Shown: positions 1 through 11,324 of the stretch, piece by piece
How the letters are laid out: each line of letters starts with the position of its first letter
How positions within the stretch are numbered: position 1 is the first letter of the stretch
DNA from: Labia minor
Taxonomy: Eukaryota > Arthropoda > Insecta > Dermaptera > Spongiphoridae
DNA length: 64,000 bases
Reading direction: 5' to 3'
Assembly (NCBI GenBank): GCA_963082975.1
Contig: OY720347.1
Coordinates: forward strand, 11,514,225-11,578,224
The notes under the pieces: model-generated
Database searches by the model: none
What the model saw: only the letters and a program-made list of their open reading frames with translations
What the model was told of the DNA's origin: nothing
Position numbers and translations under genes: made by a program

Positions 1-200
1 TTAAAATCATGTAAAGAGAAATCAATTGTTTTTAAGAGATCATTCATTATACAATAATAATAATAATAATAATAATAATAATTATATACATTTGTATAAT
101 GTTTTTTTAAAACCACCTTGAATTATTGTAATGTTTTGGTTTTGATTTGGATATTTATTGATACCTTTTATTCATTATTTACTTTGTAAAATTTTACAAA

Positions 201-231
<31 letters not shown>

Positions 232-316
232 TTCAAATGAAGAAAAATTGTAATGAAATTAATTATACAGCTAAATACAAATATATTTATAAAAACAAAC
301 TATTAATAAATAATTA
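1..316. repeat. AT-rich flank with two (AAT)n microsatellites
   Basis: Trinucleotide AAT/TAA runs lie at about 54-81 and 202-228, in otherwise featureless AT-rich sequence. No gene signal is visible. Confidence 0.8.
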
Positions 317-607
317 AAGGCGCCATTGGGTGTGTGGGTAGCGAACCAGTCTCACATTCACATGGACCCGGGTTCAAGTCCCGGGCCTGGCAAGGGAATT
401 TTACTAGCTGGGGTCTATGGGACGGAATCAACCCAGCTTCCGGGAACAACTTTGGAGAAAAGCTACTTGATAGCGCCTCCGATCAAGAAAATCAAGATAA
501 AGGTTGAGAGGACCCGTTCTACTGATCATAGGACACCTCATTGATATAACCTGCTTGATAGGCGTTGTCCTTGCGTAAGACGTACAAAAGTCAGAGGTTT
601 TTTTTAT
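317..607 (+). mobile_element. tRNA-derived SINE, copy 1
   Basis: The element begins AAGGCGCCA and has a pol III-type internal promoter. A box-A-like stretch (GTAGCGAACCAGTC) lies near 337-350, and the B box GGTTCAAGTCC lies near 371-381 within a CCGGGTTCAAGTCCCGGG hairpin like a tRNA T arm. A non-tRNA body of about 200 bp follows, ending in GTACAAAAGTCAGAGG plus a T run. The same unit recurs at 4483-4760 (minus), 24511-24788 and 31838-32118 (minus). Two of those have clear target duplications, which supports retrotransposition. The open frame through this copy is also seen, diverged, in the 31.9-kb copy and is a by-product of the conserved SINE body, not a gene. Pol III transcription is inferred from the boxes only. 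Confidence 0.88.
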
Positions 608-713
608 TAATAAATAATAAATTAATGATTTAAATATCCTCTTTAAAAAAAACAAATTGATTATTATAAAAAGTCAAGTTGAGTTAGTTTATTTAGAAGA
701 ATTTTACTTTTGG

Positions 714-1034
714 TTAACACAAATTAACAAATTTTTTATGTGGATTATTTGTGTGTTGTACTACACATATTAAATAACTTTTTCCAATGACAAAGTAAAT
801 CCATTGTAAATCGTTGATAATAGTTACATTAATAGTAACCAGTTGTTGGACATGGGTAATTGGAAGACGAGTAGAGGAATAAGAATGAGGAGCAAAGGAG
901 AGCGGAGACTGAGTTGGGACAAGAGGCTCATCCAGGCTGACATCTTGTCTCATTGATGAGGCGTTCTCCTCATTAAAGTCGACATCTCCTTCGTCAACAA
1001 AAATTTCAAAGAATTTCCATTTGATTCGATGTAT
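714..1034 (-). other. Candidate coding exon, unassigned
   Basis: A minus-strand frame stays open for 107 codons, from a stop at 1035-1037 to a stop at 714. Its upstream two thirds (about 838-1010) is clearly GC-richer than its surroundings. It reads as plausible hydrophilic protein with an acidic stretch (VDEGDVDFNEENASS) followed by a Ser/Pro-rich stretch (DEPLVPTQSPLSFAPH). The likely exon would end near 838, where CAACTG is followed by GTTACT, a weak donor. Downstream of that the frame becomes AT-rich and is probably intron. I recognise no domain. It could equally be chance openness in a GC-richer island. Confidence 0.3.
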
Positions 1035-1044
1035 TTAAAAGAAA

Positions 1045-1530
1045 TTAATTATACAAAAAGGGTCGAATCAAATTAAGATAAATTAATAATGTGCCAAGTG
1101 GGTTGGTTGGCTGGGTTCGAATGAAACCCGATCCGGGTGCCTTTCTGGAGGACCGACGACGACGACGACGACGACGATCCCAGAACCCAACTCCTTCATT
1201 AACATGACAAATTGTCGCCCAGCATCCTTCTTGAGCACGCACGAAACTCTTTCTTTCTATACACACACACACACACACTCAGTTATATATACAGGGTCAA
1301 AAGAATACTCTTTGGCTAAAGGGGTTATCGATGTGACAATCTCTTTTTCTCTCTTTCTGTCGAGGGCGCTTGCTACTACCGTGCTTTGTATGTATGTCTG
1401 TCTGTGTGTGTGTGTGTGTTCATCCCTCCTCTCATCAAAAAAAGAGACAAACGAACGAACGTCTCACGCATCCACCTAAACGTTTCTCCAACAATTACCC
1501 CTCCAAAAAATTCAATACAACTTAAAAAAA
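1045..1530. repeat. Simple-sequence-rich unique segment
   Basis: This holds a (CGA)n/(GAC)n run at about 1153-1176, (CA)n at 1260-1279 and (GT)n at 1403-1419 in moderately GC-richer unique sequence. Overlapping short frames on both strands come from these repeats (for example Arg runs and Cys-Val runs). No gene is supported. Confidence 0.7.
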
Positions 1531-1532
1531 TT

Positions 1533-1978
1533 AGCTGAAGTGTCTCCACTCCACTATCTCGCAAATTTGAATTGGATTAATTAACATATACTATATTTAA
1601 ATTAATTTAATTAATTTTAATTAATTATAAATTATAAATCAAAATTAATAAATAATATTGATTAAACCAGCGCATGTTTTGCTCTTTGTTAATGGAACCA
1701 CGTTACGTGCTGGTGCGTAATTTGCAGTGTTAAAAAATGAATTCCGGTACTTTCAGCGATTTAATCAAGCTGTAATTCTATATATAGCAGTTTTATACAA
1801 TTTTTATTCTTGTGAAAAACTATGAAACATATATCTTTATTTTTAAGGTCACTTTAAAGGAAAAAAAATAATGACCCTCTTCTGGTTGAGCTACATTTCT
1901 CAAAAGTTGATAGAAAACTACGCATTTTGAATAATTCCCGTATACTAAATTTCATGATTCTAGCTCAAACCGTTTTTA
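1533..1978 (-). mobile_element. H1 Helentron-like element, truncated copy
   Basis: This copy carries the 3' hairpin end (AGTGTCTCCACTCC, one stem mismatch), the subterminal repeat (CTATCTCGC as read on plus) and about 400 bp of body. That includes the ATATATAGCAGTTTTATACAA block and the GGTTGAGCTACATTTCTC block. It stops before the microsatellite and the 5' end. The strand follows the Helentron convention, in which the hairpin marks the 3' end. Confidence 0.75.
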
Positions 1979-2170
1979 ATATATACATATATAAAATATA
2001 TAATAAATAATATATTATTACATATTTTAAATTATATAAAACTCTAGAAAAAATCTTTTTTAAAATTAATTCCGATACTTTCATTAATTAAATTACAAAT
2101 TAAGTAAATCATATAATAAATTTAAATTTAGAAAAAGTTTACCTTCATTTTCAAGACAAAATTTAAAAAA

Positions 2171-2613
2171 ATTAATTCGCGTGTTTTGCTCTTTGTTGAT
2201 GACATCACGTCACGTGCTGGCGCGTGATTGGCAGTCAACGGGTTAAAAAATTTAAAAACTTAATTCCGGTAAAGCTTAAATCATGTGAAAAACTATCAAA
2301 CATATATCTTTATTTTTACGGTCACTCTAGAGGAAAAAAATCAAAACGTTATAGGTAATGACCCTCTTCCGGTCGAGTTACAATTCTCAAAAGTTGATAG
2401 AAAACTACGAATTTTGAATAATTCCCGTATATCAAATTTCATGATTCTAGCTCAAATCGTTTTTTTACATAATCTATTCTACATACATACACACACAGAC
2501 ATTTTTCTCAACCTTCGTGAAAATGATTCAGGAACCTTTAAAACGTATAAAAACATCAAAATCTCAACATCGAAAATTTTCGTGATCGCAATACTATCTC
2601 TGGCGAGATAGTA
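2171..2613 (-). mobile_element. H1 Helentron-like element, lacking the 3' hairpin
   Basis: This runs from the conserved block TTTGCTCTTTGTTGATGACA through the CATACATACACACACA microsatellite to the end ACTATCTCTGGCGAGATAGTA. It may be the other part of the preceding copy, separated by about 190 bp of AT-rich sequence that still contains a degenerate TTAATTCCGATACTTTCA. Confidence 0.78.
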
Positions 2614-2844
2614 AAATATGTTATTCAATCGCTTCAAAATACATTACAAATTTATATTATATTACCTATATAATTTTCATCGTATGTATGTGATGTCTGT
2701 AACATTATGAAGTTAGTTACAAATTGTCAAAATTATTAATTTATTTATTCATTTTTTTAAATTTTGTTTTGATATTATTAAATAATGAAACGACGATTTG
2801 AATAAAGTTAATAATTTTATATTTTAAGAAGAGTTTCCTATATA

Positions 2845-3569
2845 TACGAGGTCTATTCAAAAGAAAAGGTGAATTTTGAATTTTCTCTGGCTGTGTAGAT
2901 TCGATTATCGAATTTTTTTTTGTTATGTTGGTATACATATTTTTCCTCATATATTGACATTATCAGCCATTTTCGATTAGTAGTTTTTTTTGACAACTGA
3001 AAAAGTTAATCACGTTTTTGTGTGTTATTCGATTTTTTACTTAAAAAAAAACACATTTTATATGTTGATTGCGGCATTCGGTCACAATGGCGTAGTGCAT
3101 CATGAATTCTTGCCAACAGGTCGTACTGTTAATAAGGAATACTACAAGAAGGTTATGCAACGTTTGCGTGAACCAATACGGCTCAAACGATCGGGTTTGT
3201 GGAAAAACAAATCATGGATTCTACATCACGATAATGCACCAGCTCACACATCATTGATTTTTTGGCCGAAAACAACTCCGTAATCATTGATCAATCACCG
3301 GATTCACCAGATTTTCCCTGAGACTTTTTCTTATTCCCAAAACTGGAGAGACAAATAAAAGGAAAGTGTTTTTCCACAATGGATGAGATAAAGTCGGAAT
3401 CGAAGAACGAGATATACAGCATTTCAGAAGTGCTTCGACGATTGGAAGAAGCACTGACATAAGTGCATTATATCTGAGAGGAATTAATTTGAAGGGGACA
3501 AAATGAATATTGATGAATAAATAAAACTTTTCGAAATAATTAAACATTCACCTTGTCTTTTACCTCGTA
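2845..3569 (+). mobile_element. mariner element, family M1, decayed
   Basis: Imperfect terminal inverted repeats are TACGAGGTCTATTCAAAAGA at the left and ...CACCTTGTCTTTTACCTCGTA at the right, with TA at both ends as expected of a mariner target duplication. About 725 bp remain against roughly 1.3 kb for a full mariner, so the first half of the transposase gene has been lost. Related copies lie at 7760-8621, 33334-33900 and 45897-46045. Confidence 0.9.
3062..3480 (+). pseudogene. mariner transposase remnant, C-terminal half
   Basis: A 74-codon open stretch carries mariner hallmarks: HNGVVHHEFLP, GRTVNKEYYKKVMQRLRE, and SWILHHDNAPAH, whose Asp is the second catalytic residue of the DD34D triad. 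Past codon 74 the frame breaks. Later mariner motifs are still readable in shifted frames, for example FDDWKK and HKCIISERN. The N-terminal DNA-binding half is absent. The family cuts and pastes its own element; this copy cannot encode an active enzyme. Confidence 0.9.
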
Positions 3570-4212
3570 TTTAATGATTTTTTATATTTCTTTTTTAGCA
3601 GAATTTAAAGAAAGAAAGATATATTATAATAAATTATTTATTTTTAATATTTTATATTGGAATTGTTTAAAAAATTCTATCACTTTTGTATTTTTCAATT
3701 CCCCTTTTTGTTCAACCTATTATTATAGTACAAACACATCAAATATTAATTTACACTTTAATATATACAAGTATTCAATATTTTGTATATATTATATATA
3801 AAATTAAATAAAAATATAATATATTAAAAAATTTACAAGAATAAATGAATTTACTTATTTATATTAAATAAATAATCAGTTTTAACTATAATATTACATA
3901 GTACGTTGTGTCTAAAGTCTTTTTAAATGTTTATTTATACAAATACAATAGATAAACGTTAAAATATATATAAAATAATTAAATAAAATGATTATATTAT
4001 TATTACTCCATTATCATATATATCCTGGTTAATTTATATATAAATATAGATGTGTATAGTATGTTTGTTAGTTTAATTAGTTATGGATCGTTTTTAAACA
4101 GGTCTGTTAATTACCGATGCATAAACGAGAATAATCGAGAAATTATAACGAATTTATTAAAAAGATCTATTCTGATATCAAATTACTAATAGTATTAACT
4201 TTATAGGCAACC
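3570..4212. other. AT-rich sequence without visible features
   Basis: TA-rich low-complexity DNA. I see no coding, RNA or transposon signal. Confidence 0.6.
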
Positions 4213-4936
4213 ATTTCATACTCAAATTTCAAATAAATAATTAATAAATGAATGAATGAATTATTAAATAAACAAAGGAAAAAAAAATTATTATTTTTAA
4301 ATAATTATTATATTATGTATTATTATTTAAACTTACACATCTATATTCGTTCTGTTAAGTTATTTTGTTTTGTTTTTTTCGTTTTTGGTCATCAGCTTTT
4401 GATATCGATTGGAAGTTTACAATTTAATACTCAAATTTCAAATAAATAATTAATAAATGAATGAATGAATTATTAAATTAATAAAAAAAAACATCTGTCT
4501 TTGTATGTCCTACGCAAGGACAACGCCTATCAAGACGGTTATATCAATGAGGTGCCCTATGATCAGTAGAACGGGCCCTCTCAACCCTTATCTTGATTTT
4601 CTTGATCGGAGGCGCTATCAAGTAGCTTGTTGTTCCCGGAGGCTGGGTTGACTCCGTCCCATAGACCCCAGCTAGGGAAATTCACTTGCCAGGCCCGGAT
4701 CTTAAACCATGGACCATGTGAATGTGAGGCAGGTTCGCTACCCACACACCCAATGGCGCCTTTTTAAATTAAATTAATAAACAAAGGAAAAATAAATAAA
4801 TTATTACTTTTAACTAATAATTATTATGTATTATTATAAACTTACACATCTGTATTCATTCTGTTAAGTCGTTTTGTATTTTTTTTTGTTTATTAGTTTT
4901 TGGTCATCAACTTTTGATATCGATTGGAAGTTGAAA
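4213..4936 (+). repeat. Tandem duplication, second unit split by a SINE
   Basis: Unit 1 (about 4213-4420) runs from ATACTCAAATTTCAAATAAA to GATATCGATTGGAAGTT. Unit 2 (about 4428-4936) repeats the same order, with AATGAATGAATGAATTATT, ACTTACACATCT, CATTCTGTTAAGT and GGTCATCA shared. Unit 2 contains the SINE at 4483-4760. Unit 1 therefore preserves an approximation of the empty site. Confidence 0.87.
4483..4760 (-). mobile_element. tRNA-derived SINE, copy 2
   Basis: On the minus strand this reads GGCGCCATTGGGTGTGTGGG at the 5' end through to GTACATACAAAGACAG-like sequence and a T run. The B-box region is mutated (GGTTTAAGATCC). AAATTAATAAA flanks both sides, consistent with a target duplication in unit 2 of the local tandem duplication. 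Confidence 0.88.
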
Positions 4937-4979
4937 GTCACAAAACTTACTTTTCATAAATAAATCATTATCACTTCAG

Positions 4980-5460
4980 GGAGTATACATACAATCATAT
5001 TAGAATAGCTTAAATCGTTTCACCCCCCACCTTCATACTTTCATCCTCATCGCCCCCATCTCCCTCTCTCTCTCTCTCTTTCTCACTCAACCCTACTTTT
5101 TGGATAAGTTGAGCACACCCGCCACTATCTCTCAGTTTCATCTCGCCAGAGAGCTAAAGTTTTGCGGAACGACCAAGTAGGGATCGAGTGGAATAACAGT
5201 TGAGCATAAGGGGGATGGATCCCCCGTCATGCGTGCGTCGCAGATGGGAGAAGGGGGTTGGGAAGCGCCAACCATCCCCACAATCCGCTTCCTCTAGAAT
5301 AGACACACAAAACGAGGGGGAAGCGATGGTGGGTCAAAACGCGAAAAGAATAATAAATTTGTTTGAAAAATAATCAAACGGAAAGATCAATTCTCCTCTT
5401 TTTTTCTTTTTTTTTCTTCAAAACATTCCCTCTATCTGTCTGTCTCTCTATACTATAGCT
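4980..5460. other. GC-richer unique island
   Basis: Distinctly GC-richer unique DNA with a (CT)n run near 5063-5080. It contains CGTCATGCGTGCGTCGCAGATGG and GGATGGATCCCCC. No frame longer than about 60 codons exists, so it is unlikely to be coding. It could be regulatory or untranslated sequence. Confidence 0.4.
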
Positions 5461-7740
5461 AGTATAATACTTCTACATAATGTAATCTAATAATAAAGGT
5501 AAAATATGTTTAGAATAAATAAATGAAGAAAACAGATTGTGACAGATACTAATATAGATATTCTTCACAAATCTTTCATTCTTTAATAATAATAATAATA
5601 ATAATAATATCTCAATGATCATCTAAAGGTTAAATCATATAATTTAGTACTTTTCTCATATCTCTGTGTCTAATGATAGAATAATTATTACTAATAAATC
5701 TCAAAGTATATTTAATAATACTTGATTAAAAAAAATATTTCAAGAGCGATTAACCTAATGATTATTAATTGAGATACATAAGAGGTCTGATGATTCGATA
5801 ATTTAATAATATGAACTTTAATTTACTATGAAAGTTTCAAGACTAGACTTTTAAAAATATTTATTAAATAAATTTAAACATATTTAAAGGATACTAGAAA
5901 CACAATTAATGTATATATATATTCAGGGTGGGGCAACTTAATTTGCTGATTTAGAGAGTTAATTAAACAGAATTGGTTATAGATATTGATTTATTTCTTT
6001 TAGACACTTATTCTAAAACTTTGGAAATGTTATTTTCAAGTTGTTTTTAAATATTTTATTGTATTAACAATGCAGTCATTTGCTCGATTTTTAAAACACT
6101 CTCATGTTCCTTTTATTTTAATCGTCCGCGGAACCTAATACTTAAATTTTTTTAATTGTCATTTGTTCGATTTCTTCCTAATTTTTCTAATCACTTATTT
6201 CAATGCTAAATCAAAGACAATTAGAGATAGAGTGTCTCTGTTTTAAGCCTTTTCGAAATTCAAAGACTTCTTATATATTTTATTTCATCTTTCCTTTCCT
6301 ATCCTGAAAGTAAATCAGAGTGTTTTTCGGAATTCCTACTAATATTAAAAAAAAAAAATTCTTCTGTCTATTGAGTAATACGCTTTGCTAAAGTCTAAGA
6401 ATGTATAATGTATAAAAATATTGAATTGGAGTTTTCTTTTTTATATATTTAGCGAGAATATTTTATCTAATATGTCGAACAATTTGTCCTGTACATATAT
6501 ATGATTGTAATTTTGATAAAATAATATATGATACATTTACTTTATGTGTTTTATTCATGAAGAATGATTCTAATGGTAAGGCAACAATTAAAATGCGCAT
6601 AAAGTAATTTTATTTATGAATTTGAAACTCACTTATTATCTTTAATAACAAATTATTCTTGTTAATTTTTTTTAAGAGTTTTTATAAAATACTTATTATT
6701 TTTCAAATATATCATTATTTTTTTAGACATATAAAATATTCAAGATGTTTTTTATTTCAATTATATTATCTTTTGATTTTATTTTGATAAAATGAATCAA
6801 TGGCCTTTAGATAAAATGTTTGACGTCACAAGCTAAACTTTCATAAGATTATTTCATAAATTTTAAATTTAAATTAAATTTTTAACTCATTTTCTTTATT
6901 TCGAGATGAAAATGGATTCTAAATTCACATAAATTCCTACATTACTTGATATATTTGTTTTTAAATTTAAAATACTTCACTTTCACATTAGAGACAAAAT
7001 AATATTACAATATTATAATATAAATCATTAATATTAATTTTAATTTCCTATTATTATTCTCTTTTTTTATGTCTAAAAAAATAAAAAAATAAAAAAATTA
7101 AAATAAATATTCCATGTATTGAATATAATAATCATGATCTGCATCTTTATCTCAAGTTCAGATGACCTCCGCTCATTGACGCCCTAATCATATTTTTCTA
7201 ATGGAAATCTATTCTTTTTATGTTTAGTATATATATACTAGTTATACTAATGGGGTGCAGTTAAATATATATTTATTCTAATTATATATTCTTGAAATAT
7301 ATCTTTAATTCATTATTTATTACTAAAGATGGGTTTAACTTATTTTCATTTATGTAAAATTATGGCTATATATATATATATATATTAGAATAAATAAATA
7401 TATGGATATTTAACTATATTGTAGATTGAAAATGATTTTGATAATATATAAGTACTTAATACTTTTTATATATTATATTTTTTTTAGATTATAGAACAAT
7501 TAATTATATTTATTAATTAAAATTTTATCTTTTATTAAATATATTTATCATATAAAAATTACTTTTATTATTTTTATTATATAAATTCTTCAAAATTATT
7601 CTAAAATTGAACGAATGTAGTTTATGAAACTCTTTACATGATTATTATGGAATTTCTACCTCCGTTATAAATCTTGCAAAAATCCGTTAAATTTTTAAGG
7701 AATTCTATATTATTTCTAAATTTCTAAATATGTATATTCT
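5460..7740. other. Long AT-rich stretch without features
   Basis: This contains a (TAA)n run near 5586-5608 and short TA runs (around 7366-7384). I see nothing else that can be supported. Confidence 0.55.
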
Positions 7741-7759
7741 AAATATATATAGCATAGAA

Positions 7760-8621
7760 TACGAGGTTTGTTCAAAAGAAAAGGTAAATTTTGAATTATT
7801 TCGAAAAGTATTTATTTATTCATCAATATTCATTTTGTCCCTTTCAAAGTAATTCCTCTCAGATATAATGCACTTATGCCAGCGCTTCTTCCAATTGTCG
7901 GAGCACTTCTGAAATGTGCTTTTCGGTATGGTTATCAGTTCATTCTTCGATTCCGACTTCATCTCAACTATTGTGGGAATAGGAAAAAGTCACAGGGAGC
8001 CATATCTGATGGATACGGTGGTTGAGGCATGATTACGGTGCTGTTTTTGTCCAAAAAATCACAAACAATCAATCATATGTTTACTGATTATCGAGATGCA
8101 GAATCCATGATTTGTTTTCCACACTTCCGATCGTTTGAGTCGTATTACTTCACGAAAACGTTACATAACTTTCTTATAGTATTCTTATTAACAGTACGAC
8201 CTGTTGGCAGGCAAGAACTCATGATGCACCACGCCATTGTAATCGAAGAAAACAATGAGCAAAACCTTCACATTTGATCAAACTTGGCATACTTTTTTAA
8301 AGTGCTTATACCACTTATAAGCATTTTTTTAAGACAAAGTAGACTCGCCGAATGCCACAGTCAACAATTTAAATTGGAGCACTTTATTCTATTTTTAACT
8401 TAAAATTTAATACATATACTTTAAAAAATCGAAGAACATACAATTACATAACTTTACAGTTGTCAAAAAGAAACTACTAATCCAAAATGGCTGATAATGT
8501 CAATATATGAGAAACATATGTGTACCAACATAACTAAAAAAAAAAAAAATCTATAATCGAATGTACACAGTTCGCGAAAATTCAAAATTCACCTTTTCTT
8601 TTCTTTTGAACAGACTTCGTA
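7760..8621 (-). mobile_element. mariner element, family M1, decayed
   Basis: The ends are TACGAGGTTTGTTCAAAAGA (left) and ...CACCTTTTCTTTTCTTTTGAA..TTCGTA (right), matching the M1 terminal repeats at 2845. It is about 860 bp long and oriented opposite to the 2.8-kb copy. The AATGGCTGATAATGTCAATATA block inside the right end is shared with the 2.9-kb and 33.4-kb copies. Confidence 0.88.
7825..8390 (-). pseudogene. mariner transposase remnant
   Basis: Read on the minus strand in broken frames, this gives mariner C-terminal motifs: NKSWILHLDN, where the catalytic-Asp motif is usually HHDNAPAH, then IHQIWLP, and near the end WKKRWHKCIISERNYFE. Multiple stops and frameshifts are present. The plus-strand open frame at 8029-8277 is its antisense shadow. 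Confidence 0.85.
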
Positions 8622-8639
8622 TATCATAGAAAATAAAAA

Positions 8640-9587
8640 TATATTTTATAACGTTTAAATTAGATAATTATATTATTAATTATATAATTAAATATTTTCA
8701 AATATTACTTAATATATTTAATTTATAATATTATTTTCATAAAAAGTAAATAAAAGCAAAAAAAAAGATCACTAGTAGCCAATGTTGATTAATTTGATTA
8801 TTGCTGAATATTTTTTGAATCATTCTATTAGAGAGTGTAGGTATAGATAGATAGATGTAATATACCTATGTGCGTGTTTACTTATGTAGATCTCATCCGG
8901 ATTTGTATGGTAATTAGTGACACCAGGGGCTAAACGGATTTTCCGCTTTTAGAAACCCACAAGAACAAGAAAAGAATAAAAAATACATACACTCGTCTAG
9001 AATCTATTAATTTAGTAGATGAAAAGATTAAAAAAGCCAAGCTCTGACTCCTTTCATTTTTCTTTTACATTTTTCACGCCTTTCGAATTTTAAAACATTA
9101 ACATTTGGTTTGGTACTGGATTTCCTTTCTATTTTGCTAGGCGTCTGTCTTTTCCAAAATAACTTAAATATATATATAAAAAAAAGAAAGAAAATTATAC
9201 GGCTCCTGTTATGATCTAGATAAGAGGGTTAAATTGAACTTTGATCATTTGAGCAAATCTATTTATCTAAAATGTTGGATAATGATCTCCCAATAGTCCA
9301 TATCTTAAGTTACTTGAGTCATTCCTGTCATTGGCTTAACCATTTGGTTCTTTGTCAAATGAAATTAAACTTTTACATTAAACATAACTAAAACATCCTA
9401 GTTGTCTAGTTTGTTAATTCTTTCAATTTGTGAGCCCTTCCACTAGAACTACTTTCCACAAAAGCCCGATTGGTATTTTCATAATTTTTAATAACTACAT
9501 GAATAGACGAATTGAAAAAAAAATTATTATGATTAAATTTTATTTATAAGAGTTCATTTATCAATTATTATTGTAATTATAAGAAAA
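8640..9587. other. Unique AT-rich sequence
   Basis: A short GATA-type repeat (ATAGATAGATAGATG) lies near 8843-8857. No open frame or repeat family was identified. Confidence 0.5.
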
Positions 9588-9935
9588 CAGTATCTGGTTC
9601 ACCGAGCCGCCGTTCAAATAATTTAAAAGAACATAAATTAAAAAAAAATAGTCATAAAACATTCAGCCCATATACGTACGTAATAATGCACTGCAAGACA
9701 GAAAAAAAAAGTATGGCTTGTGGATATAACATAATATATATTCGTAACTTGATTTTATTTATATCTATAATATTTGGTATTTAAGGAAGCGCTGTCTGAC
9801 GTTGTTGCTGATGCCATTTAAATTTTCTGTTTTAAATTAAAAAAGAAATAATAAAGATGATTTTCCCGAGGCTGAAAAAAACCAATACAGATAGATTTTT
9901 CTTTATCTATGGTGTGAATCTCAAAAAAACCTTTG

Positions 9936-9979
<44 letters not shown>

Positions 9980-10016
9980 TTTTGCTAGTATAATAAGATA
10001 AGATATATATATATAT
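9588..10016 (+). repeat. R3 interspersed repeat
   Basis: This begins near ATCTGGTTCACCGAGCC and ends at TTTTTGCTAGTATAATAAGA, then TAAGATATA. It shares GGCTGAAAAAAACCAATACAG and the TATGGTGTGAATCTC block with copies at 50.3, 58.2, 21.4, 43.7, 15.7, 59.7, 11.3 and 42.3 kb. It carries a (TA)n run near 9941-9975. It has no coding capacity and its class is unknown. Confidence 0.75.
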
Positions 10017-10985
10017 TTAAATTTATTGTATATAATTAAATCAAATTATTTTTAAAATTTGGTGATTTGAATAAAATCAGCTGGTGAGCTGTAGTTTGGA
10101 CAATTGGTCTTTAAGATGATCGTCTATGCAGGCATTACATTTATATAATACATTTTGATAATAATTTTGATGAAATGAGCTTCTTTAACTTTTAATAATA
10201 ACTTTATGCAAAATTTTCAAAAATGGTCTCACATTTTCCATAATTATAATAATTAATACATTTTTTTTATCAAATTCAACATTTCAATTTAAAATTTGGT
10301 TTATCGTGTCGTTATTCTATTCAGATAATAAATAATTGTTTTTATTTTTAATAAAAATTTGAAGTCCTTTTTTGAAATAAATAAACAAACAGAATATTCA
10401 TTTCTAAATTCAACAAAAATTAATTCAACTACTACTTTTATATATTTATAAAATTTTAAAAAATAAATAGAAACAATGATTATGTTAATTTTTAACTTTC
10501 AAGTTTAAAATGCACAATTACAAATTGTAGTCTAACTGCCTATATGACCAAATTTCTGTCTAGAAAGAATTGTCAATTATACCTTGGATCAACCATTAAT
10601 ATTTAATAATTAAATAAAAATAAATAATAATAATAAAAAATTATATTTAATTTTAATTAAATAAATAGGAGGATGTAATATTCTCTCCCTTGACTTTGAT
10701 TCAATTTGAATATTAATTTATTCATTTTCAGTTGAGCAAACAATCAATCGTTGATTCATTAATGAAATCAACTGTCAAAAAGAGACAAACATTATACAAT
10801 ATACTATATACCTATACATATATAGGGAGAGAGAGAGAGAAAGAGATTATAATATTATTAATAATACATTCTATGTAGTAAGTGATGGTTAAAATTTCTT
10901 TTAGGAGGACATAATTATAATCAAATAAGAGAATTTCAGTTTTCTATCCAAAATAATTTTTATGCTACTATTGTCTTTGGACAAA
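10017..10985. other. AT-rich sequence with a short (GA)n
   Basis: A GA run lies near 10826-10842. Nothing else can be supported. Confidence 0.5.
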
Positions 10986-10989
10986 AAAA

Positions 10990-11323
10990 TCTGGAGTGAC
11001 TCCACTCGACTATCTCGCAAATTTAAATTAAATTTAATTAATTAAACTATAAATTAAAATTAATAAATAATATTTTTAAACTAGTGCGTGTTTGGCTCTT
11101 TGTGGATGGCACAAAGTCACGTGCTGGCGCGTGATTGGCAGTCAATGTGTTAAAAAAATTTAAAAGATCTTGTGTGTCTAAATATACACTTATACACACA
11201 CAGAGACAGTCAATTTTCTCAATCTTAGTGAAAATGACTCAGGGACCTTCAAAACGTATAAAAACATCAAAATTTCAACATCGAACATTTTAGTGATAGC
11301 AATACTATCTCTAGCGAGATAGT
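10990..11323 (-). mobile_element. H1 Helentron-like element, internally deleted
   Basis: Both ends are present: CTGGAGTGACTCCACTCGAC (hairpin side) and AATACTATCTCTAGCGAGATAGTA. The middle blocks between GTGTTAAAAAAATT and the CACTTATACACACACA microsatellite are missing, giving about 334 bp instead of about 600. The hairpin loop is ACTC while the 5-bp stem is kept. Confidence 0.87.
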
Positions 11324-11324
11324 A

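Noticed and set aside
337..390. Possible functional tRNA gene
   Set aside because: Box A and B-like motifs are present but no full cloverleaf can be drawn, and the unit recurs as a ~280-bp SINE with target duplications.
326..544. Open frame through the first SINE, with a similar peptide (ERTRSTDHRTPH) in the 31.9-kb copy
   Set aside because: The similarity comes from the shared SINE body; frames differ in other copies and there is no start context or family.
2285..2611. 108-codon frame (and similar ones at 19081-19278 and 22756-23019)
   Set aside because: All lie in H1 copies; the frame is not kept in full-length copies such as 49486-50100, and it crosses the CA microsatellite.
8029..8277. 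82-codon plus-strand frame
   Set aside because: Antisense of the decayed mariner transposase on the minus strand.
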